The notes: a model not told the origin generated them from the sequence alone. 64,000 nt of DNA from Pseudomonas sp. CCI4.2 (GCF_034350045.1 NZ_CP133781.1:4762501-4826500); one strand, 5' to 3'. Shown: positions 33,171-42,676, counted from the first letter of the stretch. Made by a program: numbers and translations.

Positions 33171-35063
33171 TTATATCCGAAACGTCCCGACCAAATGCTG
33201 CAACTTGGTCGCCTGTTCTTCCAAATCCGCACAGGCCTCCAGCGTCAATTTCAAGTTATCGACCCCCGCCTGATTCAACGTGTTGATCTGCGTAATATCG
33301 ACATTAATCGACTCGACCACTGCCGTCTGTTCTTCAGTAGCCGTGGCCACTGACTGGTTCATGCCGTCGATTTCACTGATACGCCCGGTCACGCTGCTCA
33401 ACCGATCACCGGCCTGGTTAGCGATGGTGACGCTGGTCTCGCTCTGGCGCTGGCTTTCGGTCATGGTCACCACGGCTTGCTTTGCGCCGACTTGCAGCTC
33501 TTCAATCATCTTCTGCACTTGCTGCGCCGAATCTTGAGTGCGGTGTGCCAGGTTACGTACTTCATCAGCGACTACGGCAAATCCTCGGCCCGCTTCCCCT
33601 GCCCTCGCCGCTTCGATGGCCGCGTTCAGCGCCAGCAAATTGGTCTGCTGCGAGATGCTGGTAATGACCTCAAGAATCTGCCCGATATTGACCGTCTTGC
33701 CATTCAGGCTTTCGATATGGGTGCACGATTCGCTGATGTTGACCGACAGCAGATTCATCGCCTGAATGGTCTGCTGCACAACTCTTTGACCATCGCCCGC
33801 GAGCTGGCTGGCGTCGCTGGAATGCTGCGAAGCCAAGGCGGCGTTCTGCGCAATTTCTTGGGCGGCGGCTCCGAGTTCGTTGATCGCGGCCGCCACGCTG
33901 CTGGTGCGATTGGCTTGCTCATCGGAGCTGACCATCGACGAGTTCGACGCACAGACCACCCGTGCGGCGACTTCACTGAGGTGCGCTGCGGTGCCTGCCA
34001 CTTCACGAATAGAACCGTGAATCCGTTCGACAAAGTGGTTGAACGACTCCGCCAGCGCGCCGAACTCGTCCTGAGCCTCAATGGCCAAGCGTTTGGTCAA
34101 ATCACCTTCACCGTCAGCGATGTCACGCATGGCCCGGCCCATCTGATGCAACGGTTGCATCAGCGCTCGAATCAACAGGCCCAGCAGCAGCACCACGACC
34201 AGCACAATGATGATCATCGCGGTCAGTGCCGAGGTACGAAATTCGCTGAGCATCGAATACGCGGCATCTTGATCCAGCACCAGTGCCACGTACCAGTTCG
34301 CCGACGAGAGACCTTCAACGTGGGTGAACGAGATAAATTCGGACTTGCCTTGAACGGTAACCTCGACCACCCCTGGGGCTATTTTCGGCGTGCCAACCGG
34401 GTACGCTTCGCTGAGGTTTTTCAGTACCAGCTTGCTGTCCGGGTGAATCAGAATCTTGCCGTCGCCACTGACGATAAACGCATAACCGTGACCGCCAAAG
34501 TTCAGCGAGTTGATGGTATTACTGATGCTGTCCAGAGCAATGTCAGCGCCGGCCACACCGACGAATTGGTTGTCGTGCTTGACCGGTAAGGCCAAGGTAA
34601 CCACCAACTTTCCAGATGACGCGGCAATGTAGGGTTCAGTCACGACAGTGCTTTGCGCACTCACCGCCGCTTTGTACCAACCCCGTTGGCGCGGATCGTA
34701 ATCACTCGCCCGATTGCCCGCGGGTACGGAAAACATCACGCCTTCGCTAGAACCGAAGTAACTCAACTGAAAGTTATCGGCGTACGCAGGCAGACCCACC
34801 GTGCGCTGAAGGGTAGGGATCGCCGTGCCATCGACGGCAATCTGTTGCGCCATGGATTGAAGCAATTGGGTTCGGCTTTCCAGCCAGGTCTGAATGTTAT
34901 GGGTGGTCAGATTGCCCAGTTGTTGCAGTTCCGAAAATACATTGGCCTTCAGCGTTTCACGTTGTCGGTAGTCGTTTACAACAATAAAACAGGAAAACGC
35001 GACCACAATAATTAACGTGGCGGCCAGCAGGATTTTCCTGCTGAAGCCCATATTTCTGATCAT
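33171..35063 (-). CDS. Methyl-accepting chemotaxis protein, PctA/B/C-type amino-acid receptor
   Basis: 630-aa inner-membrane chemoreceptor: TM1 (about 10-30), periplasmic double-Cache domain (about 35-275), TM2, HAMP, and a signalling domain with the hairpin tip EVITSISQQTNLLALNAAIEAARAGEAGRGFAVVADEVR. The Cache domain has every residue of the dCache amino-acid motif at PctA spacing: Y-x4-R-x-W-Y (YDPRQRGWY), a Tyr 15 residues later (TEPYI) and an Asp 29 after that (AGADIAL). It should therefore sense L-amino acids directly. Start at 35063 (MIRNMGFSRKILLAA) parallels P. aeruginosa PctA; an extension to 35117 is unlikely. Confidence 0.92.
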   Translation of the reverse strand: MIRNMGFSRKILLAATLIIVVAFSCFIVVNDYRQRETLKANVFSELQQLGNLTTHNIQTWLESRTQLLQSMAQQIAVDGTAIPTLQRTVGLPAYADNFQLSYFGSSEGVMFSVPAGNRASDYDPRQRGWYKAAVSAQSTVVTEPYIAASSGKLVVTLALPVKHDNQFVGVAGADIALDSISNTINSLNFGGHGYAFIVSGDGKILIHPDSKLVLKNLSEAYPVGTPKIAPGVVEVTVQGKSEFISFTHVEGLSSANWYVALVLDQDAAYSMLSEFRTSALTAMIIIVLVVVLLLGLLIRALMQPLHQMGRAMRDIADGEGDLTKRLAIEAQDEFGALAESFNHFVERIHGSIREVAGTAAHLSEVAARVVCASNSSMVSSDEQANRTSSVAAAINELGAAAQEIAQNAALASQHSSDASQLAGDGQRVVQQTIQAMNLLSVNISESCTHIESLNGKTVNIGQILEVITSISQQTNLLALNAAIEAARAGEAGRGFAVVADEVRNLAHRTQDSAQQVQKMIEELQVGAKQAVVTMTESQRQSETSVTIANQAGDRLSSVTGRISEIDGMNQSVATATEEQTAVVESINVDITQINTLNQAGVDNLKLTLEACADLEEQATKLQHLVGTFRI

Positions 35064-35228
35064 TTGAACTGCATCCGGGAAAAAGACAGCAATGGCGAGT
35101 GCGCAAACTATGCGCACGCGAAGATTACGATGCAGCGTTGTACGGACTTATGTCAGCAAAAGGAAGAATAAATCGCCTTTACCAATGTGTTTACGCAGTT
35201 TCGCGAGTTATTTGCAGATCCCCTATAT

Positions 35229-35302
35229 CTGTGGGAGCTAACTTGTTGGCGAAGAAGACGTGTAGCAGGCACTCCGCCTCGCGAACACGTTCACTCCTAC
35301 CG
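35229..35302. repeat. REP-like doublet
   Basis: CTGTGGGAGCTAACTTGTTGGCGAAG ... CTCGCGAACACGTTCACTCCTAC, two inverted REP arms, filling the 241-bp gap between the ddpF-like gene and the chemoreceptor gene. The rest of this gap is the promoter region of the receptor. Confidence 0.65.
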
Positions 35303-35304
35303 TT

Positions 35305-36276
35305 TCAGGACTCCAGATGACAACGCACCAACGTATCTCCAACAGCCGCTAAAACTTGTGGCCTGTCGCAGCCGGTGGTAGCGCGGGGGCAGCGGTCGCG
35401 CAAGAAGCAGCCGGTGGGTAGGTTGCGGTTGCCCGGCAGTTCGGTGGGCGCCGCAACTTGAGCGTTGTCTAGCGGCGCGCCCAAACGGGGCACGGCTTCG
35501 AGCAGCAGACGCGTATAGGGATGGCGCGGTCGCTCAAGCACCTCGGCGGTGCTGCCCAGTTCGACAATCTGCCCCAGGTACATCACCGCCACCCGGTCTG
35601 CCATGTGCCGAACCACCGACACATTGTGGGAAATCAGGATGTAGGTCAGGTCGCGACTGCGTTGCAACTCTTGCAGCAGATTGAGAATCTGCGCCTGCAC
35701 CGAAATATCCAGCGCTGAGGTCGGCTCGTCGAGAACAATAATGTCCGGGTTGGAAGAAAGCGCCCGAGCAATGGCGATACGTTGCCGTTGCCCACCGGAA
35801 AACTGATGGGGGAAGCGCTCCATATACTCGGTGCGGATTCCGACTTGCGCGGCCACTTTAGCGGCGATCTCACGCATTTCCCGGCGCGGCGCGGCACGCT
35901 GGACGAACAGCGGCTCGGTGATGATTTTCCAGATCGGCAAACGTGGGTCGAGTGAGGACTGCGGGTCCTGAAACACGATCTGCACATTGCTGCTGCGTTC
36001 TCGGGCGTCGTTATAGATCCAGTTCAGCGTGCCGCTGGTGGGCTTGATCAGGCCCATCAGCAGTTGCGCCAGGGTGCTTTTGCCACAGCCGGACTCACCG
36101 ACTACCCCCAGTGTTTCACCGCCACGAACGTCCAGGTCGATCCCGTTCAGGGCATGGGCCACGCCTTTCGGGCGACCCAACCAGTCGCTGCCTACCGGAA
36201 AATGCACGCGCACCTCTTTAAGGTCGAGAATCGACGCGCTGTCAGTCGGCAATTGTTTACGGACGTTGCTGATCAT
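35305..36276 (-). CDS. ddpF: Dipeptide ABC transporter ATP-binding protein (DdpF/DppF-like)
   Basis: 323-aa ABC ATPase of the oligopeptide family: Walker A GESGCGKSTLA, Q-loop FQDPQSSLDPRLPIW, signature FSGGQRQR, Walker B IIVLDEPTSALD, and the C-terminal cysteine-bearing end (PTGCFLRDRCPRATTGC) that binds an iron-sulfur cluster or metal in some homologues. Start 36276 overlaps the previous gene as ATGA. Last gene of the operon; gene symbol by operon analogy with E. coli ddp. Confidence 0.88.
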   Translation of the reverse strand: MISNVRKQLPTDSASILDLKEVRVHFPVGSDWLGRPKGVAHALNGIDLDVRGGETLGVVGESGCGKSTLAQLLMGLIKPTSGTLNWIYNDARERSSNVQIVFQDPQSSLDPRLPIWKIITEPLFVQRAAPRREMREIAAKVAAQVGIRTEYMERFPHQFSGGQRQRIAIARALSSNPDIIVLDEPTSALDISVQAQILNLLQELQRSRDLTYILISHNVSVVRHMADRVAVMYLGQIVELGSTAEVLERPRHPYTRLLLEAVPRLGAPLDNAQVAAPTELPGNRNLPTGCFLRDRCPRATTGCDRPQVLAAVGDTLVRCHLES

Positions 36277-37292
36277 GCCGATGGCTCCTGAACGCTCAGC
36301 CAGCAGGCGCTTTTGCGCAGACCGCTGGCATCGATGGCCTGAAGGGGTGGGCGTTGGCTGCAAACCGGCATTGCATACGCGCAGCGGTCTCGAAACGTGC
36401 AGCCATCGGGCAATGCCGACAGGTTGGGCACTTGCCCCGGTATCGTCATCAACGGTTCGCCTGGCTGAACTTGTTCCGGCAAGCCGCTGAGCAAACCTTG
36501 GGTGTACGGATGACGCGGATCGGCCATAACCTCAGCGGTTGCGCCCTGCTCCACCACGGCGCCGGTGTACATCACGTACACCCGGTCGCAGAACTGCGAC
36601 ACCAAGGCCATGTCGTGGGTAATCAACAGAATCGCGGTGCCACGCTCACGGGCTTTTTCCCGCAACAGCAACAACACTTGGCGCTGCACCGTGACGTCTA
36701 ACGCGGTGGTCGGTTCGTCGGCGATCAACAACTGCGGATCGCACGAGAACGCCAAGGCAATCATCACTCGCTGGCGCATGCCACCGGACAGTTCGAAGGG
36801 GTAGCTTTCAAGCACCTGCTCGGGATCAGCGATGTGCATGTCACGCAGCAAACCCAAGGCTTTGGTCCTCGCCTGCGCCTTGCTCAACCGTTGGTGGTGA
36901 ATGATCACGTCGAGCATCTGCCGACCAACGCGTCGGGTCGGGTTCAGCGCCGTCATTGGCTCCTGAAAAATCATCGCCGCATCGCGACCGCGAACTTTCA
37001 GCAGGTCTTTCTCCTTGGCGGCGAGCATGTCGCGTCCCAGGATGTGCAAGCTGCCGCCGCTGACCCGGTAACTGCGCTCCGGTAACAACCGCAAGCTGAG
37101 CATCGCCGTGACGGATTTGCCGGAACCCGACTCGCCGATCACGCCCACGATTTCGCCCGGATTCACGTGCAACGAAACACCGTTCAGTGCTTTGACCGTG
37201 CTGCGATAAGCCGGGAACTCAATGCTCAGTTGGTCGATGACCAGCACCGGCGCTGCTGACGGATGAAGATATTGCGCACTGTGCATGCTCAT
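36273..37292 (-). CDS. ddpD: Dipeptide ABC transporter ATP-binding protein (DdpD/DppD-like)
   Basis: 339-aa ABC ATPase: Walker A GESGSGKSVTAM, Q-loop IFQEPMTALNPTRRVG, signature LSGGMRQR, Walker B LLIADEPTTALD, and a C-terminal DGCTFRDRCAYAMPVC cysteine cluster typical of OppD/DppD. Start at 37292, overlapping the permease stop by 4 bp (ATGA). Pairs with the F-type ATPase to form the asymmetric motor. Confidence 0.88.
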   Translation of the reverse strand: MSMHSAQYLHPSAAPVLVIDQLSIEFPAYRSTVKALNGVSLHVNPGEIVGVIGESGSGKSVTAMLSLRLLPERSYRVSGGSLHILGRDMLAAKEKDLLKVRGRDAAMIFQEPMTALNPTRRVGRQMLDVIIHHQRLSKAQARTKALGLLRDMHIADPEQVLESYPFELSGGMRQRVMIALAFSCDPQLLIADEPTTALDVTVQRQVLLLLREKARERGTAILLITHDMALVSQFCDRVYVMYTGAVVEQGATAEVMADPRHPYTQGLLSGLPEQVQPGEPLMTIPGQVPNLSALPDGCTFRDRCAYAMPVCSQRPPLQAIDASGLRKSACWLSVQEPSA

Positions 37293-38188
37293 TTCCCCTG
37301 TTGGCGCGGGTCGAGCAGGTCGCGTACGCCGTCGCCCAACAGATTGAAGCCGGTGGCGGTAATCAGAATCGCCAAGCCGGGGAAGGTCGAATACCACCAT
37401 TGATCAAGGATGTAATTGCGTCCGGTGGCGACCATTGCGCCCCACTCTGCCGTTGGCTGTTGAGCGCCCAAACCGATGAAACCCAAGGCCGAGGCCATCA
37501 GAATTGCGCTGCCGATATCAAGGCTCAGTTGCACCAACAATGGCGGCATCGCGTTACGTGCGACGTGCCACAGCACGATGTGCCAACGTCCGGCGCCAAA
37601 GGTCTGCGCGGCTTTGACGTAGCCCATCTGGCGGATGCTCAATGCCTGCCCACGGGCCAGACGCACATAGAACGGAATCCGCACCAGCGTAATAGCCAAC
37701 ATCGCATTGAACAGGCTCGGCCCCAGCGCGGCGGTCAAGGCCATGATCAACACCAGCGACGGCACCGACAGCATGATGTCCATCAAGCGCATGATCAGGC
37801 CGTCGAAGCGCCCGCCGATGACCCCGGACATGCAGCCCAACAAGCCTCCGATCAAGCAGGACGCAAAGGCCACAAACAGCCCGACGCCCACCGATTGCCG
37901 GCTGCCATACACCACGCGGCTGAACAGGTCACGGCCCACTTCGTCGGTGCCAAACCAATGCGCCGCCGACGGCTCAGCCAACCGCTGGGCGAGGTTCAAG
38001 GCGTTGGGGTCATGGGACGCCAGCCACGGCGCGAAGGCCATGCACAGCAGCACCAGCAAGGTGATCGCCATGCCGGCCATGGTCAGCGGGCTGCGGCGGA
38101 TCTGGTAACGCAAATAGGCGAATTTATCCTGCCAGCGCGGCGTGCCTGGCAATGGCGCGACGATGGGTGCGGAAAATGGCGTCGACAT
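37289..38188 (-). CDS. ddpC: Dipeptide ABC transporter permease (DdpC/DppC-like)
   Basis: 299-aa inner-membrane permease with an N-terminal cytoplasmic tail, about six membrane segments and the EAA loop of the family near residue 205 (MGYVKAAQTFGAGRWHIVLWHVARNAMPPLLVQ). The conserved pre-loop SVPSLVLIMALTAALGPSLFNAMLAI is present. One base separates it from the upstream permease gene. Confidence 0.9.
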   Translation of the reverse strand: MSTPFSAPIVAPLPGTPRWQDKFAYLRYQIRRSPLTMAGMAITLLVLLCMAFAPWLASHDPNALNLAQRLAEPSAAHWFGTDEVGRDLFSRVVYGSRQSVGVGLFVAFASCLIGGLLGCMSGVIGGRFDGLIMRLMDIMLSVPSLVLIMALTAALGPSLFNAMLAITLVRIPFYVRLARGQALSIRQMGYVKAAQTFGAGRWHIVLWHVARNAMPPLLVQLSLDIGSAILMASALGFIGLGAQQPTAEWGAMVATGRNYILDQWWYSTFPGLAILITATGFNLLGDGVRDLLDPRQQGK

Positions 38189-38189
38189 C

Positions 38190-39206
38190 TCAGTTCACCT
38201 CGCCAATGCGTGGGTCGATGACCCGGTACAGCAGGTCAATCGCCATGTTCAGCAGTACATAGATGAACGACACCAGAATCGCGAAGCCCATCACCGCTGG
38301 GAAATCCAACGATTGGATCGACTTGACCACATAAGCGCCCATCCCCGGCCAGGCGAACACCGTTTCGGTTAACACTGCGCCGTACAGCAAGTCACCCAAG
38401 GTCAGGCCCAGCACCGTTACTGACGGAATCAGCGCGTTAGGCAGCGCATGGCGCACTATCACCGCCCAGCGCGACAAGCCATACGCTCGGGCCGTGCGGA
38501 TGTAGTCTTCACCCAGTTGATCAAGCATGGCCGAACGAATCTGCCGCGCGACCACGCCCAAATTGACGAAGCCCAGGGTCACCGCCGGCAAGATCAAATG
38601 CTGCACCGCGTTCCAGAACAACGCCCCATCCCCCGCCAGCAACGAATCAATCAGGTAAAACCCGGTGCGGTTTGGCGGCGGGTCGAGCCCTTCATCCAGC
38701 CGACCGCTGCCCGGCAGCCAACCAAGGTGCCCGTAGAACAGCACGATCAAGCCCAACCCGAGCCAGAACGCCGGCGTCGAAATACCGGTGACCGCGAGGG
38801 TCCGCGCCAGTTGGTCGATGGCGCGGTTGTGGTACACCGCCGACAGCACACCCAACGGCACTCCCACCAAAATCGACAGGGTCAGTGCGGTAAATGCCAA
38901 CTCCAAGGTCGCTGGAAAGTACGCCTGCAAATCTTCCAGCACTGGCCGACTGGTCCGAATCGAGGTACCAAGGTCGCCGTGGAACAGGTCGAGCATGTAG
39001 CGACCGTATTGCTGATACAGCGGCAAATCCAACCCCAGTTGATGACGGATGTGCGCAACGATGGCGTCGGTGGCACGGTCGCCCGCGATCAACCGGGCCG
39101 GGTCGCCGGGGATCAAATGGGAGATGGAAAAGGTAATCAACGAAACGCCAAACACAACCAATAACAGGCCGAACAGGCGTTTGCGCAACATATTCAAGAA
39201 GGCCAT
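38190..39206 (-). CDS. ddpB: Dipeptide ABC transporter permease (DdpB/DppB-like)
   Basis: 338-aa inner-membrane permease: starts MAFLNMLRKRLFGLLLVVFGVSLITFSISHLIPGDPAR, the DppB-type first helix with its conserved PGDPA, then six membrane segments and the EAA loop (EDYIRTARAYGLSRWAVIVRHALPNALIP). Start 39206 preferred for GAGGTG upstream; the frame extends to 39257 without support. Confidence 0.9.
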   Translation of the reverse strand: MAFLNMLRKRLFGLLLVVFGVSLITFSISHLIPGDPARLIAGDRATDAIVAHIRHQLGLDLPLYQQYGRYMLDLFHGDLGTSIRTSRPVLEDLQAYFPATLELAFTALTLSILVGVPLGVLSAVYHNRAIDQLARTLAVTGISTPAFWLGLGLIVLFYGHLGWLPGSGRLDEGLDPPPNRTGFYLIDSLLAGDGALFWNAVQHLILPAVTLGFVNLGVVARQIRSAMLDQLGEDYIRTARAYGLSRWAVIVRHALPNALIPSVTVLGLTLGDLLYGAVLTETVFAWPGMGAYVVKSIQSLDFPAVMGFAILVSFIYVLLNMAIDLLYRVIDPRIGEVN

Positions 39207-39347
39207 GAGGCACCTCGGTAACGCGACGAATCGGCAGCGATAAGTTGCCGTGGGCACAGCGCTGCACCGACCTCCGCTTACGGGCGAGGTCGCTGGAGCG
39301 TTAACACGTTGCAGTGGCTGGCGGTTGTCCTGACGGACAGCCGCGTT

Positions 39348-40904
39348 TTACTTGGTGATGGTGTCGATGTTGAACACTTGCTCAAGCATCGGGTTAAACA
39401 CGTAACCCTTCACCGTGCTGCGCATCGGCAGCGTGTAGGCCTTCTGGTACAGGTAGGCGTACACGCTGTCGTTGAGCACGATTTTTTGCGCTTGCTGGTA
39501 CAGATCGGTGCGCTTGGCCGTGTCGTTGTTCGCCGCCGATTCGCGAATCAGCTTATCCACCGCCGGGTTGTCATAGAACGAACGGTTGCCCGGCAAGCCT
39601 TGAAGTTTGGAGTCGAACCAGAAGTTCATGAACATGTACGGGTCAGCAAAGTCTGGACTCCACGAACCAATGGCGATGTCGAAATCACCGGTGCCCAAGC
39701 GTTCACGCATGGTGGCGTTGGCCAGTTTTTCCATTTTCAGGTTGACCCCCAATGGCGCCAGGTCAGCTTGCAAGGTCAGCCCAATGGGCTCCCAGTTCGG
39801 GTCCTTGTCCGAGTACATGAAGTTAAGCGCGGTGATTTTCTCCGGGACTTTGGCCAGGTCGGCCTTGGCCTTGGCGGTGTCCTGCTTGAACGGCGGCAGT
39901 TTTGAATCGTAGGCCCACATGCCTTGGGGGATCGGCCCGTTCATGGGTTTGGCTTTGCCTTTCAAGATGCCATTGATGATGCCGTCGTAATCCAGCGCAT
40001 CAACGATGGCCCGACGCGCGTCCGGGTTATTCATCGGTGCTTTCTTGTTGTTCAGATACAACAAGGTGACCCGCAGTGACGGGTAGTCGCCAATGACCAC
40101 GCCTGGCTTTTTGCTCAGCGCATCCAACTGGTCTTCGGGCATGTCTTCAATGATGTCGAGGTCACCGTGTTCCAGTTGCAAGCGACGCACCGATGCTTCG
40201 CCGATGATCTTGATCACGACTTTTTTCAAGGCCGGTTTCGGGCCGGCGAAATAGCTGTTTTGCTCCATGGTCAACGCCTGACCTTTCTGCCACGACGCCA
40301 GGCGGAAAGCGCCAGAGCCTGCAGTGTGGGTCGACAAGTAGGCGTTAACGTCGTCGGATTTTTTCGCCACGTCCGGGTTGATGATGGCGCCGCCGTTGTG
40401 CGCAAGGGTGAAGAGGAACGGCGCATACGGGGCTTTCAGGGTAAAGCGCACGGTCATCGGATCGACCACCGAGACCTCCATGTCATCCGGGAACGCGCCG
40501 GACGGCCCTTGCTTGAGCTTCATCAGGCGGTCGAAGGAGAACTTCACCGCGTCGGCGTTCACTTCAGCGCCGTCGTCGAACTTGTTGCCCGGCTTGAGTT
40601 TGAACTCCCAGACCAGGTTGTCCGCCGAGGTGCTCCAACTGGCGGCCAGGTCGCCCTGCACTTCCGTGCTGCCCTTACCGTTCTCGACCTTGTAGGCCAC
40701 CAACTTCTGATACGCCGGATAAGTCACGGCCCAGTCGTTGTTATCAATGGTCACTGCCGGGTCGAGGGTCTGGGGATCGGACGGTTTGCCGATCACCAGG
40801 GTGTCTGGCGGTGTTGCAGCGCTGGCCGATTGCCAGGCGCCGAGGCCCAGTGCTGAACACAGCAGGGCCAAGGCCATTGTGCGCGGGGTGAAAAGTCGGT
40901 TCAT
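39348..40904 (-). CDS. ddpA: Dipeptide-type periplasmic binding protein (DdpA/DppA-like, SBP_bac_5)
   Basis: 518-aa secreted binding protein with signal peptide ending QSASA (MNRLFTPRTMALALLCSALGLGAWQSASA). Family-5 fold: VIGKPSDPQTLDPAVTIDNNDW, LVWEFKLKPGNKFDDGAEVNADAVKFSFDRL (the SBP5 signature), and DPYMFMNFWFDSK near the end. Within this operon it is expected to bind D-Ala-D-Ala or a related murein dipeptide. Separated from the dipeptidase gene by 237 bp that holds a hairpin. Confidence 0.88.
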   Translation of the reverse strand: MNRLFTPRTMALALLCSALGLGAWQSASAATPPDTLVIGKPSDPQTLDPAVTIDNNDWAVTYPAYQKLVAYKVENGKGSTEVQGDLAASWSTSADNLVWEFKLKPGNKFDDGAEVNADAVKFSFDRLMKLKQGPSGAFPDDMEVSVVDPMTVRFTLKAPYAPFLFTLAHNGGAIINPDVAKKSDDVNAYLSTHTAGSGAFRLASWQKGQALTMEQNSYFAGPKPALKKVVIKIIGEASVRRLQLEHGDLDIIEDMPEDQLDALSKKPGVVIGDYPSLRVTLLYLNNKKAPMNNPDARRAIVDALDYDGIINGILKGKAKPMNGPIPQGMWAYDSKLPPFKQDTAKAKADLAKVPEKITALNFMYSDKDPNWEPIGLTLQADLAPLGVNLKMEKLANATMRERLGTGDFDIAIGSWSPDFADPYMFMNFWFDSKLQGLPGNRSFYDNPAVDKLIRESAANNDTAKRTDLYQQAQKIVLNDSVYAYLYQKAYTLPMRSTVKGYVFNPMLEQVFNIDTITK

Positions 40905-41001
40905 GCCGGTTCCTTGATCATTCGAACGATGGAATTTCGTCGGTTCATCTTTTATGAAAAGCTATTAAGAGCTATGAAAGCTCCACCGGCAGTTGAAACC
41001 C

Positions 41002-41021
41002 AAGCACCTTTTCAGGTGCTT
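41002..41021. other. Intercistronic hairpin between ddpX- and ddpA-like genes
   Basis: Perfect stem AAGCACCT-TTTC-AGGTGCTT with no T-run on the minus strand. Its position between dipeptidase and binding-protein genes suggests mRNA stabilisation or partial attenuation that lets the binding protein be made in excess, as in many ABC operons. Confidence 0.5.
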
Positions 41022-41141
41022 GCAACGGACAGTCATTGGCCTTTCAGCTAAACGTCTGCACCGGGTATACGCCGGGATTCATGGGTGCCCCGGTCAGGTC
41101 TTGCGGTGTCACGGTTCATCAGGTGTGGCGGTGTGGCGATT

Positions 41142-41702
41142 TCAATTAACGGCCGGGCGAATCGAGTGATCGTCGATCATTGGATACGCGTCGGCATTGG
41201 GCAATTCGTAGTGCCACCATTCGCTGGCAATGTGCTGGAAACCCGCCCCGAGCATGATTCCCAGCAGCAACAGGCGATTGCGTTGCACGGCAGGTGGCAG
41301 GTCAGGGAAAAACGGGTGGGACTGCTCGCGCATGTCATCGAACCCGGTGCCCATGTCCAGCGGCTGGCCGTCACCGTCCAGCAGCGTCAAGTCCACCGCC
41401 ACGCCACGGCTGTGGGGCGAACCCAGTTGCGGATCACGCACGTATTCGGGGTTCGGTAAGGCCTGCCATAACAACAGCTGGGCATAAGGCGGACGGTAGG
41501 CGTCAAACACCCGCAAGCTCAATCCGGCCTGGCGCGCCAATCGGCTGGCCAGGCGCATGCAAATTTCAGCGTCACGGTGCAGCAGGCAGCGTGCGTCCTT
41601 GTAAATCGGTTTGCCTGCCAAGTTATCGGCGCTGGCGTAAATCAAGTCGATTTCGATCTCAAGCGCCTCGGCATCAACCTCGACAAGTGGGCTGCTGTTC
41701 AC
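41142..41702 (-). CDS. ddpX: D-alanyl-D-alanine dipeptidase (VanX/DdpX family)
   Basis: 186-aa zinc dipeptidase hydrolysing D-Ala-D-Ala. The zinc/catalytic motif SxHxxGxAxD is present as SPHSRGVAVD and the second motif ExxWWHxE as SEWWHYE, with FDAYRPPYAQ supplying the stabilising arginine. No signal peptide, so it acts in the cytoplasm on imported dipeptide. Linked to a complete peptide importer in the E. coli ddpXABCDF arrangement; a carbon/nitrogen-scavenging role is more likely than vancomycin resistance. Confidence 0.9.
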   Translation of the reverse strand: MNSSPLVEVDAEALEIEIDLIYASADNLAGKPIYKDARCLLHRDAEICMRLASRLARQAGLSLRVFDAYRPPYAQLLLWQALPNPEYVRDPQLGSPHSRGVAVDLTLLDGDGQPLDMGTGFDDMREQSHPFFPDLPPAVQRNRLLLLGIMLGAGFQHIASEWWHYELPNADAYPMIDDHSIRPAVN

Positions 41703-41736
41703 TCAAACACTCCAAAATCCAAAGTAAAAAAAGGCG

Positions 41737-42642
41737 CTATTCGAACTGGCCGAAAAGCTCTTGTAGCTGCCGGTTTTTCGCCAGACGCTCATCCAGCCCA
41801 CTGCCATATTTTTCTGCCACGGCAGAGACCATCAGGTTAAACAGGCAGGCCAGTGGCGCCATGGAATCCCAAAACTGCCCGACGTCGGACTTCAACTGCA
41901 ACAGGTCCATCGGGTAGTCACGCGCCCAAGGACAGTGGAAATCGGTGATCAGCGCCAGTGGTAAGTTGTTGCTGCTGGCGACCTCGCAAAACGTGCGGGC
42001 CACGGCTGAATAAGTACGAAAATCGGCGATCACTGCGTAGGGTTTTTCGAACCGGGAGTTCAGTGATTCGGCGTAGGTACCTGACAAACCATCGACGTAA
42101 TAAACCTTCGGCCGGATGTATTCCAAGTGGCTGTGAAACGCATTGAGGAGGCCTCGGGTGGTCTGGATGCCGACGATGAACACCGCATCGGCGGCGTACA
42201 ACTGCTGGACGATCTGGCCGAACTGTTCGCTGCGAGCCAGGCCATACACGTGTTGGATGGCCTCCAGCTCGCGGGTCAGTGAGCGGTCAAGCGCGTCGCC
42301 ATGGGTCGCCTCTTCCCGAAAAGCCCCAAGCCGGTCAGTGATCAGCCAGGTGTTCACCGAATCACCACGCAGGCTCTGCTTCACGTCATCCAGATTGCGA
42401 TAACCCAGCGAACGCAAAAAACGCCCGACCGAAATGCCGGTGGTGCCGGTCTGCTGCGCAATGCTGTCAGCGGTCTCGAACGGCAGCTTCTGCGGGTGGG
42501 CCAACAGATAACCCGCAATCCGCTTCCCCGTCGGCGTCAGGCTATTGAAGCGCTGCTCCAATGCGTCGTGAAAACTGCTTTTTTCCATGGCATTCATACG
42601 GGCTTCAGCGTCCGAAATCGGTGTCAAAATGTTAGATAACAT
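41737..42642 (-). CDS. MurR/RpiR-family transcriptional regulator
   Basis: 301-aa regulator: N-terminal RpiR helix-turn-helix (LTPTGKRIAGYLLAHPQKLPFETADSIAQQTGTTGISVGRFLRSLGYRNLDDVK) and a C-terminal SIS domain (FIVGIQTTRGLLNAFHSHLEYIRPKVYYV). Such proteins sense phospho-sugars or, as MurR, muropeptide derivatives, fitting a murein-dipeptide operon that begins 35 bp after it. Start uncertain: the first ATG (42642) lies in a palindrome that looks like an operator; ATG 42597 or 42588 would leave it outside the coding region. Confidence 0.87.
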   Translation of the reverse strand: MLSNILTPISDAEARMNAMEKSSFHDALEQRFNSLTPTGKRIAGYLLAHPQKLPFETADSIAQQTGTTGISVGRFLRSLGYRNLDDVKQSLRGDSVNTWLITDRLGAFREEATHGDALDRSLTRELEAIQHVYGLARSEQFGQIVQQLYAADAVFIVGIQTTRGLLNAFHSHLEYIRPKVYYVDGLSGTYAESLNSRFEKPYAVIADFRTYSAVARTFCEVASSNNLPLALITDFHCPWARDYPMDLLQLKSDVGQFWDSMAPLACLFNLMVSAVAEKYGSGLDERLAKNRQLQELFGQFE

Positions 42643-42676
42643 TCATTTTGTCGCAATATGTTAGCAACATAACATT
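42628..42676. promoter_or_regulatory. Palindromic operator pair at the RpiR start
   Basis: AATGTTA-GA-TAACATT (42628-42643) is a perfect palindrome. About 15 bp further on, ATGTTAGCAACATAACATT (42658-42676) repeats the same half-sites TGTTA / TAACA. Two such sites at a regulator's 5' end suggest autoregulation by the RpiR protein. Confidence 0.6.
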
